Shown here one piece after another: positions 1 through 12,729 of a stretch of DNA of 64,000 nt. Position numbers and translations under genes: made by a program. The stretch is from positions 1 through 64,000 of the forward strand of contig NC_068925.1 of NCBI RefSeq assembly GCF_023091745.1. Reading direction: 5' to 3'. This DNA is from Budorcas taxicolor (taxonomy: Eukaryota; Chordata; Mammalia; Artiodactyla; Bovidae). The notes under the pieces were generated by a model. It did no database searches, had not been told where the DNA came from, and worked only from the letters and a program-made list of their open reading frames with translations. Numbering within the stretch: the stretch's first letter is position 1; the number at the start of each line of letters is the position of its first letter.

Positions 1-102
1 GTTGCTAGGGGACCTCTCGGGATTCCTCTCCCGTCCATGCCGGGGCCTCAGTCCTTGTGTGGAGTCGGGGCCGGAACCTGAGGATTCCTCTCCAGTGTTG
101 CC
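1..102 (+). repeat. Partial monomer at left edge
   Basis: The last 102 bp of a monomer, cut by the window start. It begins in the stretch GTTGCTAGGGGACCTCTCGG that precedes each anchor by about 100 bp and runs to the first anchor at 103. The array therefore continues to the left of the window. Confidence 0.95.
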
Positions 103-3100
103 ATGGATCTTGGGGTGCTTCTGAGTCTCCCCAGAGGAGTCAGGCCTCGTCTCGTGTTGGGGCATGCACGTGCGCTTTCCTCCCGAGCTGTAGCAGTAGT
201 GTCACGCTTCCTGTCACGTGGATCAAGGGATCTGTGGCTTTCCCTCGAGGCTGTCCCTCGAGGCTTTCCCACGAGGCTTTCCCACAGGGCTGTGCCACGT
301 GCCACCTTGGAGTGATTCGATCCTCGGCGTGAAAAACGAGCCGGTGAAGGGAAAAGAGGTTCCTCTGGAATGGACTGAGACATCTGGGGGACTTTTGGAA
401 TGGTGGCACGACCCTGGAGTTCCTCTCGCCGTTCCTGTTGAGAGGGCCTCCTCTTGAGATGCGACGGGAACGCCGGAACTCTTTTCCGAAGAAGCAGGGA
501 AAGGATCCCTCATCTCGAGCTACGAGGCGGAAACGGGGCTCCGCTGGATGTGGGCGGGACACTCGTAATTCCTCTCGAGTGGAGACGGGTATGTCGGGGA
601 ACTTCTTGATTTGCACCAAGGGTGTGAAGGACCCTTTCGAAGTTCCAGAGGTGAGGTGTGATCAGCTGGAGACGCCTCAGCGGAAATGGGCCTCATCTCG
701 CCTGGAGGGAGAACCTCCTGGATTTTCTCGAGTTGTGGCAGGTCTTCTCGAGTTACGACGGGGACCTCAGGGACCCGCTCTGGTGGCCTCATGAAAGGCC
801 AGTCCCCATGCGAGTTGCTAGGGGACCTCTCGGGATTCCTCTCCGTCCATGCCGGGGCCTCAGTCCTTGTGTGGAGTCGGGGCCGGAACCTGAGGATTCC
901 TCTCCAGTGTTGCCATGGATCCTGGGGTGCTTCTGAGTCTCCCCAGGGGAGTCAGGCCTCGTCTCGAGTGGGGGCATGCACGTGCGCTTTCCTCCCGAGC
1001 TGCAGCAGTAGTGTCACGCTTCCTGTCACGTGGATCAAGGGATCTGTGGCTTTCCCTCGAGGCTGTCCCTCGAGGCTTTCCCCACGAGGCTTTCCCACAG
1101 GGCAGTGCCACGTGCCACCTTGCTGTGAGTCGATCCTCGGCGTGAAAGACGAGCTGGTGAAGGGAAAAGAGGTTCCTCTGGAATGGACTGAGACATCTGG
1201 GGGACTCTAGGAATGGTGGCACGACTCTGGAGTTCCTCTCGCCGTTCCTGTTGAGAGGGCCTCCTCTTGAGATGCGACGGGAACGCGGGAACTCTTTTCC
1301 GACGAAGCAGGGAAAGGATCCCTCATCTCGAGCTACGAGGCGGAAACGGGGCTCCTCTGGATGTGGGCGGGACCCTCGTGATTCCTCTCGAGTGGAGACG
1401 GCTAGGTCGGGGAACTTCTTGATTTGCACCAAGGGTGTGAAGGACCCATTCGAAGTTCCAGAGGTGAGGTGTGATCAGCCTCGAGACGCCTCAGCGGAAA
1501 TGGGCCTCATCTCGCCTGGAGGGGAGAACCTCCTGGATTTTCTCGAGTTGCGGCAGGTCTTCTCGAGTTACGACTGGGACCTCAGGGACCCGCTCTGGTG
1601 GCCTCAGGAAAGGACAGTCCCCATGCGAGTTGCTAGGGGACCTCTCGGGATTCCTCTCCCGTCCATGCCGGGGCCTCAGTCCTTGTGTGGAGTCGGGGCC
1701 GGAACCTGAGGATTCCTCTCCAGTGTTGCCATGGATCTTGGGGTGCTTCTGAGTCTCCCCAGGGGAGTCAGGCCTCGTCTCGAGTGGGGGCATGCACGTG
1801 CGCTTTCCTCCCGACCTGCAGCAGTAGTGTCACTCTTCCTGTCACGTGCATCAAGGGATCTGTGGCTTTCCATCGAGGCTGTCCCTCGAGGCTTTCCCAC
1901 GAGGCTTTCCCACAGGGCTGTGCCACGTGCCACCTTGGTGTGAGTCGATCCTCGGCGTGAAAGACGAGCCGGTGAAGGGAAAAGAGGTTCCTCTGGAATG
2001 GACTGAGACATCTGGGGGACTCTTGAATGGTGGCACGACCCTGGAGTTCCTCTCGCCGTACCTGTTCAGAGTGCCTCCTCTTGAGATGCGACGGGAACGC
2101 CGGGAACTCTTTCCCGACGAAGCAGGGGAAGATCCCTCATCTCGAGCTACGAGGCGGAAACGGGGCTCCTCTGGATGTGGGCGGGACCCTCGTGTTTCCT
2201 CTCGAGTGGAGACGGGTATGTCGGGGAACTTCTTGATTTGCACCAAGGGTGTGAAGGACCCTTTCGAAGTTCCAGAGGGGAGGTGTGATCAGCCTCGAGA
2301 CGCCTCAGCGGAAATGGGCCTCATCTCGCCTGGAGGGGAGAACCTCCTGGATTTTCTCGAGTTGCGGCAGGTCTTCTCGAGTTACGACGGGGACCTCAGG
2401 ACCCGCTCTGTTGGCTTCAGGAAAGGCCAGTCCCCATGCGAGTTGCTAGGGGACCTCTCGGGATTCCTCTCCCGTCCATGCCGGGGCCTCAGTCCTTGTG
2501 TGGAGTCGGGGCCGGAACCTGAGGATTCCTCTCCAGTGTTGCCATGGATCTTGGGGTGCTTCTGAGTCTCCCCAGAGTAGTCAGGCCTCGTCTCGTGTTG
2601 GGGCATGCACGTGCGCTTTCTCCCGTGCTGCAGCAGTAGTGTCACGCTTCCTGTCACGTGGATCAAGGGATCTGTGGCTTTTCCCTCGAGGCTGTCCCTC
2701 GAGGCTTTCCCACGAGGCTTTCCCACAGGGCTGTGCCACGTGCCACCTTGGTGTGATTCGATCCTCGGTGTGAAAAACGAGCCGGTGAAGGGAAAAGAGG
2801 TTCCTCTGGAATGGACTGAGACATCTGGGGGACTTTTGGAATGGTGGCACGACCCTGGAGTTCCTCTCGCCGTTCCTGTTGAGAGGGCCTCCTCTTGAGA
2901 TGCGACGGGAACCCCGGGAACTCTTTTCCGACGAAGCAGGGAAAGGATCCCTCATCTCGAGCTACGAGGCGGAAACGGGGCTCCGCTGGATGTGGGCGGG
3001 ACCCTCGTGATTCCTCTCGAGTGGAGATGGCTAAGTCGGGGAACTTCTTGATTTGCACCAAGGGTGTGAAGGACCCTTTCGAAGTTCCAGAGGTGAGGTG

Positions 3101-5799
3101 TGATCAGCCTGGAGACGCCTCAGCGGAAATGGGCCTCATCTCGCCTGGAGGGGAGAACCTCCTGGATTTTCTCGAGTTGTGGCAGGTCTTCTCGAGTTAC
3201 GACGGGGACCTCAGGGACCCGCTCTGGTGGCCTCATGAAAGGCCAGTCCCCATGCGAGTTGCTAGGGGACCTCTCGGGATTCCTCTCCCGTCCATGCCGG
3301 GGCCTCAGTCCTTGTGTGGAGTCGGGGCCGGAACCTGAGGATTCTCTCCAGTGTTGCCATGGATCTTGGGTGCTTCTGAGTCTCCCCAGGGGAGTCAGGC
3401 CTCGTCTCGAGTGGGGGCATGCACGTGCGCTTTCCTCCCGAGCTGCAGCAGTAGTGTCACGCTTCCTGTCACGTGGATCAAGGGATCTGTGGCTTTCCCT
3501 CGAGGCTGTCCCTCGAGGCTTTCCCACGAGGCTTTCCCACAGGGCAGTGCCACGTGCCACCTTGCTGTGAGTCGATCCTCGGCGTGAAAGACGAGCTGGT
3601 GAAGGGAAAAGAGGTTCCTCTGGAATGGACTGAGACATCTGGGGGACTCTTGGAATGGTGGCACGACCCTGGAGTTCCTCTCGCCGTTCCTGTGAGAGGG
3701 CCTCCTCTTGAGATGCGACGGGAACGCCGGGAACTCCTTCCCGACGAAGCAGGGAAAGGATCCCTGATTTCGAGCAACGAGGCGGAAACGGGGCTCCTCT
3801 GGATATGGGCGGACCCCTCGTGATTCCTCTCGAGTGGAGACGGGTATGTCGGGGAACTTCTTGATTTGCACCAAGGGTGTGAAGGACCCTTTCGAAGTTC
3901 CAGAGGTGAGGTGTGATCAGCCTCAAGACGCCTCAGCGGAAATGGGCCTCATCTCGCCTGGAGCGGAGAACCTCCTGGATTTTCTCGAGTTGTGGCAGGT
4001 CTTCTCGAGTTACGACGGGGACCTCAGGGACCCGCTCTGGTGGCCTCAGGAAAGGCCAGTCCCCATGCGAGTTGCTAGGGGACCTCTCGGGATTCCTCTC
4101 CCGTCCATGCCGGGGCCTCAGTCCTTGTGTGGAGTCGGGGCCGGAACCTGAGGATTCCTCTCCAGTGTTGCCATGGATCTTGGGGTGCTTCTGAGTCTCC
4201 CCAGGGGAGTCAGGCCTCGTCTCGAGTGGGGGCATGCACGTGCGCTTTCCTCCCGAGCTGCAGCAGTAGTGTCACGCTTCCTGTCACGTGGATCAAGGGA
4301 TCTGTGGCTTTCCTCGAGGCTGTCCCTCGAGGCTTTCCCACGAGGCTTTCCACAGGGCTGTGCCACGTGCCACCTTGGTGTGAGTCGATCCTCGGCGTGA
4401 AAGACGAGCCGTGAAGGGAAAAGAGGTTCCTCTGGAATGTTCTGAGACATCTGGGGACTCTTGGAATGGTGGCACGACCCTGGAGTTCCTCTCGCCGTTC
4501 CTGTTGAGAGGGCCTCCTCTTGAGATGCGACGGGAACGCCGGAACTCTTTCCCGACGAAGCAGGGAAAGGATCCCTGATCTCGAGCTACGAGGCGAAACG
4601 GGGCTCCTCTGGATGTGGGCGGGACCCTCGTGATTCCTCTCGAGTGGAGACGGGTATGTCGGGGGAACTTCTTGATTTGCACCAAGGGTGTGAAGGACCC
4701 TTTCGAAGTTCCAGAGGTGAGGTGTGATCAGCCTCGAGACGCCTCAGCGGAAATGGGCCTCATCTCGCCTGGAGGGGAGAACCTTCTGGATTTTCTCGAG
4801 TTGCGGCAGGTCTTCTCGAGTTACGACGGGGACCTCAGGGACCCGCTCTGGTGGCCTCAGGAAAGGCCAGTCCCCATGCGAGTTGCTAGGGGACCTCTCG
4901 GGATTCCTCTCCCGTCCATGCCGGGGCCTCAGTCCTTGTGTGGAGTCGGGGCCGGAACCTGAGGAATCCTCTCCAGTGTTGCCATGGATCTTGGGGTGCT
5001 TCTGAGTCTCCCCAGGGGAGTCAAGCCTCGTCTCGAGTGGGGGCATGCACGTGCGCTTTCCTCCCGAGCTGCAGCAGTAGTGTCACGCTTCCTGTCACGT
5101 GGATCAAGGGATCTGTGGCTTTCCCTCGAGGCTGTCCCTCGAGGCTTTCACACGAGGCTTTCCCACAGGGCTGTGCCACGTGCCACCTTGTTGTGAGTCG
5201 ATCCTCGGCGTGAAAGACGAGCCGGTGAAGGGAAAAGAGGTTCCTCTGGAATGGACTGAGACATCTGGGGGACTCTTGGAATGGTGGCACGACCCTGGAG
5301 TTCCTCTCGCCGTTCCTGTTGAGAGGGCCTCCTCTTGAGATGCGACGGGAACGCCGGGAACTCTTTCCCGACGAAGCAGGGAAAGGATCCCTCATCTCGA
5401 GCTACGAGGCGGAAACGGGGCTCCTCTGGATGTGGGCGGGACCCTCGTGATTCCTCTCGAGTGTAGACGGGTATGTCGGGGAACTTCTTGATATGCACCA
5501 AGGGTGTGAAGGACCCTTTCGAAGTTCCAGAGGTGAGGTGTGATCAGCCTCGAGACGCCTCAGCGGAAATGGGCCTCATCTCGCCTGGAGGGGAGAACCT
5601 CCTGGATTTTCTCGAGTTGCGGCAAGTCTTCTCGAGTTGCGACGGGGACCTCAGGGACCCGCTCTGGTGGCCTCAGGAAAGGCCAGTCCCCATGCGAGTT
5701 GCTAGGGGACCTCTCGGGATTCCTCTCCCGTCCATGCCGGGGCCTCAGTCCTTGTGTGGAGTCGGGGCCGGAACCTGAGGATTCCTCTCCAGTGTTGCC
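103..5799 (+). repeat. Satellite monomers 1-7, indel-rich
   Basis: Anchors at 103, 915, 1731, 2544, 3359, 4173 and 4984 (next at 5800). Intervals are 812, 816, 813, 815, 814, 811 and 816 bp, unlike the near-constant 816 further right. About twenty differences are one-base losses or gains, mostly in homopolymers: CTCCGTCC for CTCCCGTCC near 841, CTTGGGTGC for CTTGGGGTGC near 3366, TTTCCTCGAGG for TTTCCCTCGAGG near 4311. Subtype markers repeat at 3 monomers: CGTGTTGGGG near 155 and 2594, GGGCAGTGCC near 1103 and 3541, CTCATGAAAGG near 787 and 3232. Either this is older array-edge sequence or the assembled sequence has residual homopolymer errors here; the pattern favours error but does not prove it. 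Confidence 0.9.
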
Positions 5800-8700
5800 A
5801 TGGATCTTGGGGTGCTTCTGAGTCTCCCCAGGGGAGTTAGGCCCTCGTCTCGAGTGGGGGCATGCACGTGCGCTTTCCTCCCGACCTGCAGCAGTAGTGT
5901 CACGCTTCCTGGCACGTGGATCAAGGGATCTGTGGCTTTCCCTCGAGGCTGTCCCTCGAGGCTTTCCCACGAGGCTTTCCCACAGGGCTGTGCCACGTGC
6001 CACCTTGGTGTGAGTCGATCCTCGGCGTGAAAGACGAGCCGGTGAAGGGAAAAGAGATTCCTCTGGAATGGACTGAGACATCTGGGGGACTCTTGGAATG
6101 GTGGCACGACCCTGGAGTTCCTCTCGCCGTTCCTGTTGAGAGGGCCTACTCTTGAGATGCGACGGGAACGCCGGGAACTCTTTCCCGACGAAGCAGGGAA
6201 AGGATCCCTCATCTCGAGCTACGAGGCGGAAACGGGGCTCCTCTGGATGTGGGCGGGACCCTCGTGTTTCCTCTCGAGTGGAGACGGGTATGTCGGGGAA
6301 CTTCTTGATTTGCACCAAGGGTGTGAAGGACCCTTTCGAAGTTCCAGAGGGGAGGTGTGATCAGCCTCGAGACGCCTCAGCGGAAATGGGCCTCATCTCG
6401 CCTGGAGGGGAGAACCTCCTGGATTTTCTCGAGTTGCAGCAGGTCTTCTCGAGTTACGACGGGGACCTCAGGGACCCGCTCTGGTGGCCTCAGGAAAGGC
6501 CAGTCCCCATGCGAGTTGCTAGGGGACCTCTCGGGATTCCTCTCCCGTCCATGCCGGGGCCTCAGTCCTTGTGTGGAGTCGGGGCCGGAACCTGAGGATT
6601 CCTCTCCAGTGTTGCCATGGATCTTGGGGTGCTTCTGAGTCTCCCCAGAGGAGTCAGGCCTCGTCTCGTGTTGGGGCATGCACGTGCGCTTTCCTCCCGA
6701 GCTGTAGCAGTAGTGTCACGCTTCCTGTCACGTGGATCAAGGGATCTGTGGCTTTCCCTCGAGGCTGTCCCTCGAGGCTTTCCCACGAGGCTTTCCCACA
6801 GGGCTGTGCCACGTGCCACCTTGGAGTGATTCGATCCTCGGCGTGAAAAACGAGCCGGTGAAGGGAAAAGAGGTTCCTCTGGAATGGACTGAGACATCTG
6901 GGGGACTTTTGGAATGGTGGCACGACCCTGGAGTTCCTCTCGCCGTTCCTGTTGAGAGGGCCTCCTCTTGAGATGCGACGGGAACGCCGGGAACTCTTTT
7001 CCGAAGAAGCAGGGAAAGGATCCCTCATCTCGAGCTACGAGGCGGAAACGGGGCTCCGCTGGATGTGGGCGGGACACTCGTAATTCCTCTCGAGTGGAGA
7101 CGGGTATGTCGGGGAACTTCTTGATTTGCACCAAGGGTGTGAAAGACCCTTTCGAAGTTCCAGAGGTGAGGTGTGATCAGCGTCGAGACGCCTCAGCGGA
7201 AATGGGCCTCATCTCGCCTGGAGGGGAGAACCTCCTGGATTTTCTCGAGTTGCGGCAGGTCTTCTCGAGTTACGACGGGGACCTCAGGGACCCGCTCTGG
7301 TGGCCTCAGGAAAGGCCAGTCCCCATGCGAGTTGCTAGGGGACCTCTCGGGATTCCTCTCCCGTCCATGCCGGGGCCTCAGTCCTTGTGTGGAGTCGGGG
7401 CCGGAACCTGAGGATTCCTCTCCAGTGTTGCCATGGATCTTGGGGTGCTTCTGAGTCTCCGCAGGGGAGTCAGGCCTCGTCTCGAGTGGGGGCATGCACG
7501 TGCGCTTTCCTCCCGAGCTGCAGCAGTAGTGTCACGCTTCCTGTCACGTGGATCAAGGGATCTGTGGCTTTCCCTCGAGGCTGTCCCTCGAGGCTTTCCC
7601 ACGAGGCTTTCCCACAGGGCTGTGCCACGTGCCACCTTGGTGTGAGTCGATCCTCGGCGTGAAAGACGAGCCGGTGAAGGGAAAAGAGGTTCCTCTGGAA
7701 TGGACTGAGACATCTGGGGGACTCTTGGAATGGTGACACGACCCTGGAGTTCCTCTCGCCGTTCCTGTTGAGAGGGCCTCCTCTTGAGATGCGACGGGAA
7801 CGCCGGGAACTCTTTCCCGACGAAGCAGGGAAAGGATCCCTCATCTCGAGCTATGAGGCCGAAACGGGGCTCCTCTGGATGTGGGCGGGACCCTCGTGAT
7901 TCCTCTCGAGTGGAGACGGCTAAGTTGGGGAACTTCTTGATTTGCACCAAGGGTGTGAAGGACCCTTTCGAAGTTCCAGAGGTGAGGTGTAATCAGCCTC
8001 GAGACGCCTCAGCGGAAATGGGCCTCATCTCGCCTGGAGGGGAGAACCTCCTGGATTTTCTCGAGTTGTGGCAGGTCTTCTCGAGTTACGACGGGGACCT
8101 CAGGGACCCGCTCTGGTGGCCTCAGGAAAGGCCAGTCCCCATGCGAGTTGCTAGGGGACCTCTCAGGATTCCTCTCCCGTCCATGCCGGGGCCTCAGTCC
8201 TAGTGTGGAGTCGGGACCGGAACCTGAGGATTCCTCTCCAGTGTTGCCATGGATCTTGGGGTGCTTCTGAGTCTCCCCAGGGGAGTCAGGCCTCGTCTCG
8301 AGTGGGGGCATGCACGTGCGCTTTCCTCCCGAGCTGCAGCAGTAGTGTCACGCTTCCTGTCACGTGGATCAAGGGATCTGTGGCTTTCCCTCGAGGCTGT
8401 CCCTCGAGGCTTTCCCACGAGGCTTTCCCACAGGGCTGTGCCACGTGCCACCTTGGTGTGAGTCGATCCTCGGCGTGAAAGACGAGCTGGTGAAGGGAAA
8501 AGAGGTTCCTCTGGAATGGACTGAGACATCTGGGGGACTCTTGGAATGGTGGCACGACCCTGGAGTTCCTCTCGCCGTTCCTGTTGAGAGGGCCTCCTCT
8601 TAAGATGCGACGGGAACGCCGGGAACTCTTTCCCGAAGAAGCAGGGAAAGGATCCCTCATCTCGAGCTACGAGGCGGAAACGGGGCTCCTCTGGATGTGG

Positions 8701-11700
8701 GCGGGACCCTCGTGATTCCTCTCGAGTGGAGACGGCTAGGTCGGGGAACTTCTTGATTTGCACCAAGGGTGTGAACGACCCTTTCGAAGTTCCAGAGGTG
8801 AGGTGTGATCAGCCTCGAGACGCCTCAGCGGAAATGGGCCTCATCTCGCCTGGAGGGGAGAACCTCCTGGATTTTCTCGAGTTGCGGCAGGTCTTCTCGA
8901 GTTACGACTGGGACCTCAGGGACCCGCTCTGGTGGCCTCAGGAAAGGCCAGTCCCCATGCGAGTGGCTAGGGGACCTCTCAGGATTCCTCTCCCGTCCAT
9001 GCCGGGGCCTCAGTCCTAGTGTGGAGTCGGGACCGGAACCTGAGGATTCCTCTCCAGTGTTGCCATGGATCTTGGGGTGCTTCTGAGTCTCCCCAGGGGA
9101 GTCAGGCCTCGTCTCGAGTGGGGGCATGCACGTGCGCTTTCCTCCCGAGCTGCAGCAGTAGTGTCACGCTTCCTGTCACGTGGATCAAGGGATCTGTGGC
9201 TTTCCCTCGAGGCTGTCCCTCGAGGCTTTCCCACGAGGCTTTCCCACAGGGCTGTGCCACATGCCACCTTGGTGTGAATCGATCCTCGGCGTGAAAGAGG
9301 AGCCGGTGAAGGGAAAAGAGCTTCCTCTGGAATGGACTGAGACATCTGGGGGACTCTTGGAATGGTGGCACGACCCTGGAGTTCCTCTCGCCGTTCCTGT
9401 TCAGAGGGCCTCCTCTTGAGATGCGACGGGAACGACGGGAAGTCCTTCCCGAAGAAGCAGGGAAAGGATCCCTCATCTCGAGCGACGAGGCGGAAACGGG
9501 GCTCCTCTGGATATGGGCGGGACCCTCGTGATTCCTCTCGAGTGGAGACGGGTATGTCGGGGAACTTCTTGATTTGCACCAAGGGTGTGAAGGACCCTTT
9601 CGAAGTTCCAGAGGTGAGGTGTGATCAGCCTCGAGACGCCTCAGCGGAAATGGGCCTCATCTCGCCTGTAGGGGAGAACCTCCTGGATTTTCTCGAGTTG
9701 CGGCAGGTCTTCTCGAGTTACGACGGGGACCACAGGGACCCGCTCTGGTGGCCTCAGGAAAGGTCAGTCCCCATGCGAGTTGCTAGGGGACCTCTCGGGA
9801 TTCCTCTCCCGTCCATGCCTGGGCCTCAGTCCTTGTGTGGAGTCGGGGCCGGAACCTGAGAATTCCTCTCCAGTGTTGCCATGGATCTTGGGGTGCTTCT
9901 GAGTATCCCCAGGGGAGTTAGGCCTCGTCTCGAGTGGGGGCATGCACGTGCGCTTTCCTCCCGAGCTGCAGCAGTAGTGTCACGCTTCCTGTCACGTGGA
10001 TCAAGGGATCTGTGGCTTTCCCTCGAGGCTGTCCCTCGAGGCTTTCCCACGAGGCTTTCCCACAGGGCTGTGCCACGTGCCACCTTGGTGTGAGTCGATC
10101 CTCGGCGTGAAAGACGAGCCGGTGAAGGGAAAAGAGTTTCCTCTGGAATGGACTGAGACATCTGGGGGACTCTTGGAATGGTGGCACGACCCTGGAGTTC
10201 CTCTCGCCGTTCCTGTTGAGAGGGCCTCCTCTTGAGATGCGACGGGAACGCCGGGAACTCTTTCCCGACGAAGCAGGGAAAGGATCCCTCATCTCGAGCT
10301 ACGAGGCGGAAACGGGGCTCCTCTGGATGTGGGCGGGACCCTCGTGATTCCTCTCGAGTGGAGACGGCTAAGTTGGGGAACTTCTTGATTTGCACCAAGG
10401 GTGTGAAAGACCCTTTCGAAGTTCCAGAGGTGAGGTGTGATCAGCCTCGAGACGCCTCAGCGGAAATGGGCCTCATCTCGCCTGGAGGGGAGAACCTCCT
10501 GGATTTTCTCGAGTTGCGGCAGGTCTTCTCGAGTTACGACGGGGACCTCAGGGACCCGCTCTGGTGGCCTCAGGAAAGGCCAGTCCCCATGCGAGTTGCT
10601 AGGGGACCTCTCGGGATTCCTCTCCCGTCCATGCCGGGGCCTCAGTCCTTGTGTGGAGTTGGGGCCGGAACCTGAGGATTCCTCTCCAGTGTTGCCATGG
10701 ATTTTGGGGTGCTTCTGAGTCTCCCCAGGGGAGTCAGGCCTCGTCTCGAGTGGGGGCATGCACGTGCGCTTTCCTCCCGAGCTGCAGCAGTAGTGTTACG
10801 CTTCCTGTCACGTGGATCAAGGGATCTGTGGCTTTCCCTCGAGGCTGTCCCTCGAGGCTTTCCCACGAGGCTTTCCCACAGGGCTGTGCCACGTGCCACC
10901 TTGGTGTGATTCGATCCTCGGCGTGAAAGACGAGCCGGTGAAGGGAAAAGAGGTTCCTCTGGAATGGACTGAGACATCTGGGGGACTCTTGGAATGGTGG
11001 CACGACCCTGGAGTTCCTCTCGCCGTTCCTGTTGAGAGGGCCTCCTCTTGAGATGCGACGGGAACGCCGGGAACTCTTTTCCGATGAAGCAGGGAAAGGA
11101 TCCCTGATCTCGAGCTACGAGGCGGAAACGGGGCTCCTCTGGATGTGGGCGGGACCATCGTGATTCCTCTCGAGTGGAGACGGCTAAGTTGGGGAACTTC
11201 TTGATTTGCACCAAGGGTGTGAAGGACCCTTTCGAAGTTCCAGAGGTGAGGTGTGATCAGCCTGGAGACGCCTCAGCGGAAATGGGCCTCATCTCGCCTG
11301 GAGGGGAGAACCTCCTGGATTTTCTCGAGTTGTAGCAGGTCTTCTCGAGTTACGACGGGGACCTCAGTGACCCGCTCTGGTGGCCTCAGGAAAGGCCAGT
11401 CCCCATGCGAGTTGCTAGGGGACCTCTCGGGATTCCTCTCCCGTCCATGCCGGGGCCTCAGTCCTTGTGTGGAGTCGGGGCCGGAACCTGAGGATTCCTC
11501 TCCAGTGTTGCCATGGATCTTGGGGTGCTTCTGAGTCTCCCCAGGGGAGTCAGGCCTCGTCTCGAGTGGGGGCATGCACGTGCGCTTTCCTCCCGAGCTG
11601 CAGCAGTAGTGTCACGCTTACTGTCACGTGGATCAAGGGATCTGTGGCTTTCCCTCGAGGCTGTCCCTCGAGGCTTTCCCACGAGGCTTTCCCACAGGGC

Positions 11701-12729
11701 TGTGCCACGTGCCACCTTGTTGTGAGTCGATCCTCGGCGTGAAAGACGAGCCGGTGAAGGGAAAAGAGGTTCCTCTGGAATGGACTGAGACATCTGGGGG
11801 ACTCTTGGAATGGTGGCACGACCCTGGAGTTCCTCTCGCCGTTCCTGTTGAGAGGGCCTCCTCTTGAGATGCGACGGGAACGCCGGGAACTCTTTCCCGA
11901 CGAAGCAGGGAAAGGATCCCTCATCTCGAGCTACGAGGCGGAAACGGGGCTCCTCTGGATGTGGACGGGACCCTCGTGATTCCTCTCGAGTGGAGACGGG
12001 TATGTCGGGGAGCTTCTTGATTTGCACCAAGGGTGTGAAGGACCCTTTCGAAGTTCCAGAGGTGAGGTGTGATCAGCCTCGAGACGCCTCAGCGGAAATG
12101 GGCCTCATCTCGCCTGGAGGGGAGAACCTCCTGGATTTTCTCCAGTTGCGGCAGGTCTTCTCGAGTTACGACGGGGACCTCAGGGACCCGCTCTGGTGGC
12201 CTCAGGAAAGGCCAGTCCCCATGCGAGTTGCTAGGGGACCTCTCGGGATTCCTCTCCCGTCCATGCCGGGGCCTCAGTCCTTGTGTGGAGTCGGGGCCGG
12301 AACCTGAGGATTCCTCTCCAGTGTTGCCATGGATCTTGGGGTGCTTCTGAGTCTCCCCAGGGGAGTTAGGCCTCGTCTCGAGTGGGGGCATGCACGTGCG
12401 CTTTCCTCCCGAGCTGCAGCAGTAGTGTCACGCTTCCTGTCACGTGGATCATGGGATCTGTGGCTTTCCCTCGAGGCTGTCCCTCGAGGCTTTCCCACGA
12501 GGCTTTCCCACAGGGCTGTGCCACGTGCCACCTTGGTGTGAGTCGATCCTCGGCGTGAAACACGAGCCGGTGAAGGGAAAAGAGGTTCCTCTGGAATGGA
12601 CTGAGACATCTGGGGGACTCTTGGAATGGTGGCAAGACCCTGGAGTTCCTCTCGCCGTTCCTGTTGAGAGGGCCTCCTCTTGAGATGCGATGGGAACGCC
12701 GGGAACTCTTTCCCGACGAAGCAGGGAAA
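5800..12729 (+). repeat. Satellite monomers 8-16, regular
   Basis: Anchors at 5800, 6617, 7433, 8249, 9065, 9881, 10697, 11513 and 12329; apart from one 817-bp step all intervals are 816 bp. Monomer 9 is an 8-monomer-displaced copy of monomer 1, sharing CGTGTTGGGG, GTGAAAAACGAG and GACTTTTGG. Monomers 11 and 12 carry a subtype with a TAG (TCCTAGTGTGG) at 8201 and 9017. Monomer 13 is the first with an EcoRI site (9860-9865). Monomer 14 carries ATGGATTTTGGGG at 10697, a marker seen again only at 22119, 14 monomers later. Confidence 0.93.

Noticed and set aside
242..293. CRISPR array or coding minisatellite
   Set aside because: The 13-bp units are contiguous with no unique spacers, and the 816-bp units are far longer than CRISPR repeats. 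Nothing else suggests a prokaryote.
3120..3926. 268-codon minus-strand open frame, the longest noticed; also 5560-6318, 24327-25082 and 1846-2565
   Set aside because: Each is two ordinary satellite frames fused by a one-base deletion; the sequence is plain satellite.
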